Source of the DNA: Branchiostoma floridae
Taxonomy: Eukaryota; Chordata; Leptocardii; Amphioxiformes; Branchiostomatidae
Reading direction: 5' to 3'
Length of the DNA: 64,000 bases
NCBI RefSeq assembly: GCF_000003815.2
Contig: NC_049992.1
Location: forward strand, 5,034,481-5,098,480
Part shown: positions 1 to 8,866 of the stretch, piece by piece
How positions within the stretch are numbered: the stretch's first letter is position 1
Layout: each line of letters opens with the position of its first letter
The notes under the pieces: model-generated
What the model was told of the DNA's origin: nothing
The model's database searches: none
Seen by the model: only the letters and a program-made list of their open reading frames with translations
Position numbers and translations under genes: made by a program

Positions 1-113
1 TTGGATTGAGTTGGTGTTTTCAAGCAATCACGAAATGATGTGACATTTCTACATTTCTACTCGTTTGGATGAATCAACTTACAATACTGATAAATCTGTG
101 TTCCTAAACGTAG

Positions 114-324
114 GTAACACTTGCTTCAAAGCTGCAACAAAATGGCACGTTGATCCTGGAATCCAGTACTCCATGGAGGGCCACACTCTATGAGGAAAAC
201 AACTCGGCGTTTGACGAGGTCATAGTCATTGGCTCGATCGCGACTACAACGTATTTGCCATTTAAGAACAGCAATGTGACCGCCAATGCCTTGCCGTTAA
301 AAGTCACATTTCTGTCCACCACTG
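114..324 (+). CDS. Gene A stalk exon
   Basis: The acceptor ends at 113 and the donor GTAAGT follows 324. The exon is 211 nt, phase 0 in and phase 1 out. It encodes a Ser/Thr/Asn-rich segment with N-glycosylation sequons (NGT, NNS, NVT). The closely similar exon of gene B is at 20347-20551 and shares NGT, ESSTPW, TLYEE and TYLPF blocks. I recognise no named domain. Its place right after the transmembrane exon in gene B suggests a stalk. Confidence 0.75.
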
Positions 325-3300
325 GTAAGTAATGTTAGTTTGAGATCAGTTTACCGTTTCGTTAGCCTCACCCTGTCCATAACTATCTATTTTGTTGGTG
401 ATGCTCTTTTTGAATTGATGATAAGGGTCTAGTTTTTTTTTTTCATTAAGCTCCTTACAAAAACCCGGATAACTGTGCCAAGAAACCATGCCAACACGGT
501 GGACACTGTGTGAACAAAGATGGCGGCTACAAATGTACCTGCTCACCTGGATGGACTGGACAGAACTGTCAGGAAGGCGAGTCTTTTTCTCGAGTCAATT
601 AAGATTTGAATAATTGCTGAGCTTTACCGTGTTCCTTCCTCTTAAAAAATAACCCTAATTGATTTGAAACAAGTCGCGAAAACATAACCGGGGAGAAAAC
701 TTTAACTAGAATCTTCTCCTTTCACATAGTATTCAAACGTCACCAAGACTATTTTCACCTTCTCCAATAAGGCTATATTTTCGGACATACAATTTTGTCA
801 AGTGGCTGAGGTCGTATGTGTGCATCACACGAGTCGTTGTGGATGGATCTTCATCATGGGTATTCTCAGTCAGTTCACCGAAAACAGGTCTATATTTTTT
901 CATCAACATAAGACTTCAACGATTGTATCATGATTTAGCCATAACATCATTTCCTTCTGTTTTCAAACGTTAACAGACATCAATGAGTGTACCAGGAACC
1001 CATGCCAACATGGACGCTGTGTAAACAAAGATGGCGGCTACAAATGTACCTGCTCACCTGAATGGACTGGGCAGAACTGTCGACTAGGTGAGTTCCCTCT
1101 CTCTGGTACATTCATTAATGTTGTTATTTCTCTATCCATTTTTCCTTTCTTTCCTATTCTTTCTCCTTCTTGTTGGTTACTTTATCACAGAGTTATAGAT
1201 AAGTGCATGTAAGGCTTTTGCAACGTTCTAGCTTCCAATTTGCCCGCTGCTGCAAAGTGTGACGTTACAACTGGATGGACTGGACAGAGCTGTCAGCAAG
1301 AGTACTTTTTATTGCAAGGGGGATAAGGTTTTAATTCATTGTCAAGTATTTAGTTCTTTACCTCTTTTTTATTCATTCTCAATTATATACAACAAAGATA
1401 CACAAATGCATAAGATATTATAAAACATTTGAAGTGGTACAAGGATGCAATTGCTAACACATATTCACCTAGAAACATCCATTGCTATATACTTACTTAC
1501 ACATTGTCAACTAGATGCAGCTACTATTGTAGAATATTAACAATACCACTTCCTGACCATTTTCAATACTATACCTTTCTTATTAATCTAAGCACATTCG
1601 GATTATTCATATACCCATTGTTTAGCCATATGGACCCCCATAGCTAGATACTCGTATTTTTAATGGTGGTACTCTTTTTTCTTTGATTTGACAATTAAGT
1701 TTTTGTCGTCATTTACCTTCTTACAAAGACGTGGATGAGTGTACCAGGAACCCATGCCAACATGGACAGTGCTTGAACAAAGATGGTGGCTACACATGTA
1801 CCTGCTCACCTGGATGGACTGGACAGAACTGTCAGCAAGGTGAGTTCTTTGTACATGCTGTTTTATTTCTTCCACATTCAACATCTGTCGTCTAACAGCC
1901 AACTGCTCATAGTTACACAATATTTAATTCATTACACAGATATTGACGAGTGCGTGGAGAAGCTCTGCCAACATGGACGATGTGTGAACAAAGATGGCGG
2001 CTACAAATGTACCTGTTCACAAGGATGGACTGGACAGAACTGTCAGAATGGTGAGTTCTTTTTTTTCGTACAGACAGTCTGTTAGAAATTTGTCCTTTCT
2101 TTTCTGTGGGAAAGCGTGTGTGACAGAATGTCTATATAGAGCTCTTTTTATCTGGTTAAATGTTTTGCAACCTCTAACCTACACCAGCAATTTTATTGCA
2201 TACTACAACGTTGTGCCTAAACTTTCCAGTAAATAATTCACAGTTTCATAAGTAAAAACGAATTGAAATTGAACAGGATATGAAACATCGTCTATTACAC
2301 ATTGCTTAATGATACCGAAGAAGATGCAAACTCCAAAACAAAAAGCTTGGTGTCATTGCTTGCCGTCTGGATTCAGCCCTGCACAGTGTGCCCGAGCTTT
2401 TGGATAATAAACTGTTTAGAGAGCTTATGCCACTAAATTCCAGCCAATTCTTTCTCCACCTTTATTGATAACAAGAAATTCTCCTATTAACTTCACAAAA
2501 CACACCCATTACAGTAAAGGTGGGATTATTTGTCTTCCACTGTCATCAAAAAAGAAGTTGACGAACCAAATGACTTAGAATCTAGAGTTCGCCTTTAGAC
2601 TAGAGTTGACACTTGCTATGTTGTTATACACTTTTGTCTGTACCATTTTATGTTACCTGCATTTAGCTCACGGGCAAGAATGTGCATTAAATCTATCATT
2701 TCCTTGTATGAGAAACACGTACCTCTAACTACTGAAGGCTTATTCCATCCATTACCGATTACTACAGTTGTACAGTGCCCCAGTGAGTGGAACAAATACA
2801 ACAGCCACTGCTACAAACTGATGACAGTCGAAGTCAGCTGGCCTACAGCGAGCTCACAATGCAAACGCCATGGCGCAATTCTTGCCTCTATCACTGACCA
2901 GGCCGAGAACAACTTTATTGCAAATCTGCTCTCGAAATGTGGGTAACAGTTTTTGCGTGTTAACGGTGAAGATGTTGTATCTCATAGGTCTGAAAAATAT
3001 GCAGACATTCTTATAAATCCTTATCACATCTCTCTGAAAGCTAAGACTGATTACAGCTGCAGAGTGTCTAAAACCACTGCAGCATCAGAACATAGTGAAT
3101 TACTACTTGTAGAGTGACCACCTTAACAGACTTCCAGAAAATGGTCAAGTAAACAAGTCACAGATCCTAATGGTTATGTCAAGTTGAAAATAAGGCAGGA
3201 CCACTAAAACTTTGCGCCTTTTTTAGTTTTTGATTTTTTATCTATTGTAAACATGACAAACAACTTCTGGAGAAATGTTCATTGGATACATTTGAGCGCA

Positions 3301-5464
3301 GATCAAATTACGTAATTAGCTGCCTGGAACCCTGACCACATGTGCACACGTGGCTTAGGTTAGGAGCCTTCGCTGGCACTGCGAAGTCAGCAACGCTCGA
3401 CGCAGGGTGTGCTTCTCAGTCGTTCCCTTAAACAACAGAGACTTTCGCTAGCTCGACTATTTCAACCATGAGCCCGAGAAAAAAGAAGTCGAGAAAGTGC
3501 ACTGGGTGTGGAGAACCCGTGGCCCTACACCCGCCAGGCACAAACGGCCGCTCCTGCCAGGGTATACCGCTAAACCTCGAGGCTCAACTCTCCGGCGGAG
3601 CCTTTTTTAGTTTTTGATTTTTTATCTATTGTAAAAATGACAAACAACTTCTGGAGAAATTTTCATTCTTAGAAATGTCTTATCCTTGAAGGAATGACAA
3701 AAGCCCTGTATGCAAAGAGATGGTTAGTCTTTTAGACTTGGATCCATCCACGTGCAAAGCTGGAAAAGAAGTAAAGAAAAAAGTCCCCCCCCCCCCCCCC
3801 ATAACTCGAGTCGACGCTGGTTGCAACTAACGTAGTAAGGCCCCCTTTCCACTAGACGGCGATCGTGATGCGCTCTCACTGCGACCTAAATAGGATATGT
3901 GTAACCTTCGCTTTCACACTGGGTATATTGTACAAAACGTAAGCGTGACTGATAAGACAACAAAACACACAAAGTGTAAAAACATTCGTTTCTTTTCTAT
4001 ACAATTCATTTAGCGATCTGTCAAATTTAGGTCGCAGAGAGAGCGCGGCGAGAGCGCCGTCCCATTGGAAATGGAGTATAATAGACTAGTACTGTTGTAC
4101 TTTGATTGCAGTTACTGATAACAGGGATGAACCGTTAATCTGGCTGGGTCTGTATAGAGATTCTGAAGAATGGAAGTGGACAGATGGGTCACGTATTGAC
4201 TACAAAAACTGGGCTCCGGGGGAGCCGAATGACAGTCAAATTGACTCGGATTGGAAGGGAGAGGACTGCGTCTCAGTGTATTCGAAGGTGCGTGCTTTTT
4301 CGCCTTTTGTTGGAGTAAAATGGCCTTATCGTCACTGTGTTTTCATTCCTGTTTATCAATGTCTATCTAAAGAAAGCTATCTTTAATACTTTATCTTCGC
4401 ATAAACATATGCTACTGCATGGGAGGGGGTGGTATTCCTTAGGTCGGGACGTTAAGCCGTGGTTACTGCTCTGGACTAGGGCTGGGTACCGGTACAGAAA
4501 ATTCAGGTCCAGGTCCGGTTCAGGTCCAACGGATCAGGTCCAGGTCCGGACCTGAACCTGGACCTGATTCAGTATGACTCATACCAATGGTCCACTTCAC
4601 TACAAAGAAATCTGTTTGGTGGAGTATTAGACCTACACTGGCGTTTTAAAATCCTACAACGCTAACTGCAGCTGTACGATGTCTGTAAAACTTGGTTGAA
4701 ATTACTATAAACTCTACTCTACTTCACTCTTGTTATTTTCTTCCACTGCAAGCGCCAAAACGTGTGAATGCCTTATAAAATAATCTGTTAATTTTCTAAT
4801 CGGTCCAACATCCGGTCCGCCTAATTTTTTCAGGTCCGGTTTTTCTGGACCGGTCCAATAAGAAAAACCGGTTTTGTACCGGTACGCTGTACCGATACCC
4901 AGCCCTACTCTGGACCAAAAGAGCTAAGGGAATTTCGTTGGTACAGTGAACCTAAAAATGTGCATAGGGACCGCCTTTTTTTACGACCAGTGAAAGATGA
5001 GCTCTTCGGTATGCTTAACTGGTACAATATCACTTTATCTTTCTTTTACTCAATAAGGCATCTTTGTAGACGCTTGCGATGAATTAAGAACAAAAGTTTA
5101 TCCAATTTACATATCATTTTGAGCAAGGATATACATATTCCTTGTCTAAAGTTTAAAACAATAATTACCATGAAGTAGATAAAGACTACTTCATCAATAA
5201 TCAATTAATCATAAAGTAGGCGTAGTTGCTATGTTGCGTGCTCTGCATAAAAGAGAGAGCATTTGTGGCTTTGTGTAAATGAGAAAGAGTGCCTTTGTGG
5301 AAAAAACGGCCATCTATGTAGATGAACGTTAAATATTTTATGTTTCACCTCTTTGACAGACCGGAAAAAATTGGCTCTTTGGAAAAAAGAGGCACGCGGG
5401 ACAGTGGAACGACTCCGGATGCGACTCTGATGACTACCCCTACATTTGCGAGAAACCAATTTAA
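114..5464 (+). CDS. Gene A: EGF / C-type lectin receptor, 3' part (5' exons before the window)
   Basis: Eight exons join in phase: 114-324, 451-576, 977-1087, 1729-1839, 1940-2050, 2768-2938, 4112-4287 and 5360-5464. They total 1122 nt, or 373 residues plus a TAA stop at 5462-5464. The first exon is a ~70-residue N-glycosylatable stalk. Next come four EGF domains (about residues 71-223) and one C-type lectin domain (about 224-373). The stalk, EGF and CTLD exons match gene B on the opposite strand, including identical lengths for two CTLD exons (171 and 105 nt). By analogy with gene B, a cytoplasmic tail and a transmembrane helix should lie upstream of base 1, giving a type II membrane receptor; that part is inference. 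All internal boundaries up to the CTLD are phase 1. No F-type lectin, pentraxin or kringle exon was found between the EGFs and the CTLD. Confidence 0.85.
451..576 (+). CDS. Gene A EGF domain 1 (GC splice donor)
   Basis: The exon gives a six-cysteine EGF module with [19 protein letters not shown] and [10 protein letters not shown]. The C-x-N-x4-Y-x-C-x-C stretch fits the Asx-hydroxylation pattern of calcium-binding EGF domains. It lacks the usual DINEC start and has a Pro-Asp-Asn-Cys start instead. The exon is followed by GCGAGT, not GTGAGT, so the intron appears to use a GC donor. Confidence 0.8.
977..1087 (+). CDS. Gene A EGF domain 2
   Basis: This is a 111-nt phase 1-1 exon after a TAACAG acceptor, with donor GTGAGT. 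It starts DINEC and carries the [12 protein letters not shown] calcium-binding EGF pattern. In the C-terminal loop the usual PGW is PEW. Confidence 0.85.
1258..1304 (+). pseudogene. Decayed EGF half-exon in gene A intron
   Basis: The bases from about 1275 match the 3' half of the EGF exons, with a TGGATGGACTGGACAG core and then an AGCTGTCAGCAAG-like end. The cysteine-encoding stretch before it is scrambled, no 5' half or acceptor is visible, and the donor GT has become GA. It is the remnant of a fifth EGF exon. Confidence 0.7.
1729..1839 (+). CDS. Gene A EGF domain 3
   Basis: This 111-nt phase 1-1 exon is flanked by an AAAG acceptor and a GTGAGT donor. It starts DVDEC and has six cysteines and the Asx-hydroxylation pattern (CLNKDGGYTCTC). 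Confidence 0.85.
1940..2050 (+). CDS. Gene A EGF domain 4
   Basis: This 111-nt phase 1-1 exon has a CACAG acceptor and GTGAGT donor. It starts DIDEC; the first loop is VEKLC where the other copies have TRNPC. It is the last EGF before the CTLD. Confidence 0.85.
2051..2767 (+). other. Gene A intron between EGF 4 and CTLD; no feature seen
   Basis: About 0.7 kb, AT-rich. No F-type lectin, pentraxin or kringle exon could be found here on either strand. Confidence 0.6.
2768..2938 (+). CDS. Gene A C-type lectin domain, exon 1
   Basis: This 171-nt exon is phase 1 on both sides (acceptor CTACAG, donor GTGGGT after 2938). It encodes the N-terminal CTLD half: CPSEW, HCYKL, a tryptophan helix, QCK and the ASI loop. 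The HCY cysteine can pair with the CPSEW cysteine, so this is a long-form CTLD. Confidence 0.85.
3217..3667. repeat. 67-bp direct repeats flanking an inserted gag-like fragment
   Basis: Bases 3217-3283 and 3601-3667 are the same 67-bp sequence with about two differences. Between them lies unrelated, GC-richer DNA that includes a short coding-like piece (3468-3617). The structure is an insertion with an unusually long flanking duplication, or a local tandem duplication around an insertion. Confidence 0.7.
3468..3617 (+). pseudogene. Truncated gag-like zinc-knuckle fragment of a retroelement
   Basis: An ATG opens a basic peptide (MSPRKKKSRK) followed by CTGCGEP and a later cysteine, then runs into the flanking repeat and stops at 3615-3617. 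The basic start followed by C-x2-C-GEP resembles the first protein of tyrosine-recombinase retroelements (DIRS/Ngaro type). That family link comes from memory of the pattern and is uncertain. It is a remnant only, 49 codons long. Confidence 0.4.
3786..3800 (+). repeat. Poly-C tract
   Basis: An uninterrupted run of about 15 C bases in a gene A intron. Confidence 0.8.
3838..4080. mobile_element. Small TIR element (MITE) in gene A intron
   Basis: The left side (CTTTCCACTAGACGGCG, then CTGCGACCTAAAT) is mirrored on the right by ATTTAGGTCGCAG and CGCCGTCCCATTGGAAATG. The element is ~240 bp and non-coding. It ends about 30 bp before CTLD exon 2. No clear target duplication. Confidence 0.6.
4112..4287 (+). 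CDS. Gene A C-type lectin domain, exon 2 (EPN motif)
   Basis: Acceptor GATTGCAG; donor GTGCGT after 4287; phase 1 in, phase 0 out. It encodes WLGL, WKW.DGS, NWAPGEPND and EDCVSVYSK. EPN is the motif of mannose/GlcNAc-type calcium-dependent C-type lectins. Confidence 0.88.
4477..4907. mobile_element. hAT-type MITE with perfect 8-bp target duplication
   Basis: It begins TAGGGCTGGGTACCGGTAC and ends with the near-exact inverse, GTACCGATACCCAGCCCTA. It is flanked on both sides by the same 8 bases, CTCTGGAC (4469-4476 and 4908-4915). An 8-bp duplication is typical of hAT elements. The interior is a palindromic AGGTCCGG/CCGGACCT-rich sequence with no transposase. It sits in the last intron of gene A. 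Confidence 0.85.
5360..5464 (+). CDS. Gene A C-type lectin domain, last exon
   Basis: This 105-nt exon opens phase 0 after TTTGACAG and ends with TAA. It encodes GQWNDSGC and YICEKPI. WND is the second calcium-site motif of the CTLD and the two cysteines complete the conserved disulfides. The matching last exon of gene B (8762-8866) is also exactly 105 nt. Confidence 0.85.
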   Translation, partial: TGKNWLFGKKRHAGQWNDSGCDSDDYPYICEKPI

Positions 5465-5879
5465 CAGCTAGAGTTCCAACACCTCTAAATCTAAAATTCC
5501 AAAATCTAATAATATCGAGGTCTCATCAACATCTACAAATGTACTACGTATGAAGGCAATCCATCCAAGTATTCACACACACTAACACATGTGAACGCTG
5601 CGTAAAACACTAACGTCCTTGGCGAATTTAATAGCAGTAACAGCGTATTTAAGTAGAAAACTTTCCAACACGAGTCACGTAACTTTGGTGATTGATCACT
5701 TGAATTCTGAATATGACCTAAGCTTGTGTATGACTACAAAAAAATCGATAATATTACTTGTTGTATTGGACAAACGTTAAGCTCTGTCGTATGTTTGTTC
5801 ATAACCAACACATGTCAATTTGCAACCTACGTGTGGTCCAATGCATGGATTCTGTAATGCAAGTTTATACCATGAATTC

Positions 5880-6266
5880 ATAGGGTGCCTATAGTAAGTA
5901 TGTGCACGAATTTTATGAAATTCGTGTGAATTTTATGAAAAAAAAAGAACACAAATCACTATGCGAAGACGTGTGAATCTTATGTGATACGCACGAATCA
6001 CTATGTGATACGATAATCTTTATAAAATTCGCACGAATCTCATGAAATTTGTGCAACACTGTTATTGATGGAGCATGCGGACCTGAGTGAGTGAGTGTTA
6101 TTGACAAGTGTTTTGTCATTGTACATGTTTAATTCCATTTGTATTGTCTCTGCTTTTGTCAGCAAGGCTATCCCTTTGTAATAGCCACCGGCTAGTTGGG
6201 TAACCCTGGCTGTGCTTGCTAAACAGCCAAACCAAGAGATAAATTCGTGCAAATGCTTAGGCACCC
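5880..6266. mobile_element. TIR element (MITE) with internal ACGAAT palindromes
   Basis: The ends AGGGTGCCTATAG and (inverted) CTTAGGCACCCT are followed inward by GTGCACGAAT and its inverse TTCGTGCAAAT. Several short inverted copies of CACGAATTTTAT and GCACGAATC lie inside. No transposase; target duplication not resolved. Confidence 0.55.
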
Positions 6267-7680
6267 TCGCAATTAGAAGTGAATATTGTGGGTGTAGAGC
6301 ATATAGGGAGAGGCAGTGAATACCACGTAAGGTATGCAGCCTGATGTAAATTTCTATATTTTGTATACTGTTGAGTTTTTACTTTCTCGTTGGAATCAGT
6401 GAAGAATGAAATGAACATGTTTTATAGATGGTAGGACGCTTCTACCAATACGAGAGCTATGTCCTAAGTTGAGAAAAGCTAAGGAGAAACATCAGCAAGA
6501 TATTTTTCGGCTTCAAATTGAGGACTTTGACAATGAAATGTGTTTTATTTCAGCTTGATGTTCTAATTGAAATAGTTGTACGTGTTAACTTAGTAATCTG
6601 TAGAGATATTTGTGTATGTATCTTGTGCACTTTATGTAATATACAAAACGTGTTTATGGTACTGCTCAATACATACAAAGAACACATGTCGACAGTCCAC
6701 GTATAGATTATAATATTCAACGGTTTCTGAAACGAATAGCGACGAAATTAGAGCAAACGGTTCAGATGATTGGGTAGAACAATGTTTGCAAGTTGGATGT
6801 ATGTACTTGTGAAGGCCGACGAAGTTACCTACGGAGACAGTACTAGTATGCTCGACGTCGTAGCTTAGTATGAATTTTGCATGCGTATTTTTCTTAATCT
6901 TTAGATTCTATTGCGCATTTATAGATGCTATTTACTTCTTGAAGTATAGAATAAGGCCATTAAACCTGACAATAGAAAAACATGACAATGGCAAAGGTGT
7001 TTATAAGTACGTTTCTATTAGAAGTATTCTATTAGTATTCCTTTAGAAACATTACAAGTATTCCTTTTAAAAGTATTACTAGTACTCATTTTAGAAATAT
7101 TTAATTCCTTTTGTAAGCAGTACAAGTATTAATTCAGAATGTCTGAATGATGCATGTAACATCTGTGCTCATTTTCTGAACAGAAATCTTAATTAAACTA
7201 AAAGCTTCACTGAGGACAAGGCGTTTCAAATAGAAACTCCTTAATTTAAATTACACTCGGGTCTAGCCTGCGAGGCAATCGACTAATTTGTAAGACTCAT
7301 TAGTATAGTAGAAACAACAAATCACAGCTCTTTCATATGGAATCAAATCTTCAGTCAAACCGAGCATTTCTATTAGCAGACAACATAACTTTCATCTTTA
7401 GCGAACGATTGTAAAATAAATTTCATTTCTGTTATCATTTGAAGGGCCGACAATAAGTCACGAGTATGTTTTAATTCATTTGACGTCTCTTGTTTATTTT
7501 TCTCAGCCTTGAAATGTAACCCTGCTAGCTGTCGTTTATCCAGGTTGTCGTTATTTGACTGTAATAATTAAATACTTGTTCAAAAGTACTGTAACTTTGG
7601 TCAACTATGTCTGATCATTACCTCTGTGAACAACAGACTACATTCTTTTATTTAGTTCTTACTAGAGCTCCCTGTGGAGT

Positions 7681-7795
7681 GAATGAATGAATTAATTAAT
7701 GAATGGATGGATGGATGGATGGATGGATGGATGGATGAATGAATGAATGAATGAATGAATGAATGAATGAATGAATGAATGAATGAATGAACGAG
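7681..7795 (+). repeat. GAAT/GGAT tetranucleotide microsatellite
   Basis: A compound simple repeat: GAAT units, a block of GGAT units, then GAAT units again, broken by a few ATTA units near the start. Confidence 0.95.
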
Positions 7796-8761
7796 AGACG
7801 CTATTGTACTCGGAAATTGATGCTCTTACAAGCTTAGTGCACGCCTTGGTAATTAAGCAGAAGCACGCATACAGTGAATGATATTGCAAAGTGACCTCAT
7901 ACTAGGCCATACCAAATATAATGCATGTCCGAGAACAATAAATAATATTGATGCACACAAGGTTCAGTGAAAACTGTTAATGGGTGATATGATACCTGTA
8001 GCACAACCATTAGTAGTTGTACCTGTGTAAAATTTTCTCCTGTTACATTTGGCGCATTTTGATGTCAAAATTGACTTAGCCTTCTTTTAGGAAACAATCG
8101 TTCTGTGTGCAATGATACGAAAAACCTCCCCCTGCCGCAGAAACTGCAAGGAAACTTGCTTCCCTATGTGCCACCAGGCACTACACACGGGTTACAACAA
8201 CAAAATGGTTACTTTCGGCATTTTGTACCTCCTACAAAACATGTATAGTTAAACATCGATGTCTCTACTTTTGATGACAAATACCTCTTGTCATCATACA
8301 ACTTAACGCTTTTCACATCTTTATTATTATGCAGTTTCATTCATCCATATAGTAGTGTATAGCATATGCATCTTTTTTGTTTCAATTTTCATTACTAGGT
8401 GTCAGTTTGATAAACATTTGCAACTAAGAAGTTACCAACTGCTTCCGGACAGTAACTGTTTCCAATCTGAACTAAACTGAAGAGTCTAAAATACATAGTC
8501 TGCAGACGTTAGTTTTATATAGGACCTCATTAAATTCAGAATCTGTTGCTTTTTTCTGTGCAAACAATCTTTTTCTAACATTATGTATTATCAACTAAAT
8601 ATATTCTTGATTATTCAAATAGACAAACTCATCTGTGACATGACAGTGACCTTTGACATCTACTAGTGCTAATGCTGATTGTCACTACATAGTGATTTTG
8701 GCTAACATTTCTGCACACTCCTGTACCGGTATATTTTTTTTTTTTTACATCCGATAGGATG

Positions 8762-8866
8762 TCATGTTTTACGTTTCTTGCAAAGGTAAGGCTTTTTCTT
8801 CCCGCAGCGTCTGTCATTCCATTTTCCGCTTGCCCGCCTTTCTGTATTTATCGAATTGCTGCCACT
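8762..8866 (-). CDS. Gene B CTLD, last exon (WND motif and stop)
   Basis: On the minus strand the acceptor TTTCCCACAG is followed by 34 codons and TGA (8764-8762). They include GKWNDRRC and PYLCKK, giving the WND calcium motif and the last two conserved cysteines. The exon is phase 0 and 105 nt, the same as gene A. It is too short to show up as a long open frame and was found by comparison with gene A. Confidence 0.8.
   Translation of the reverse strand, partial: SGSNSINTERRASGKWNDRRCGKKKPYLCKKRKT

Larger units (their letters stand above)
5465..8761. other. Convergent intergenic region between genes A and B
   Basis: About 3.3 kb of AT-rich DNA holding the two 3' flanks, a TIR element (5880-6266) and a tetranucleotide microsatellite (7681-7795). 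At 6980-7140 there are degenerate repeats of an AGTATT-rich motif. No coding exon recognised. Confidence 0.6.

Noticed and set aside
1660-1920. Minus-strand frames over EGF exons
   Set aside because: Antisense shadows of the EGF exons; the cysteine pattern is on the plus strand.
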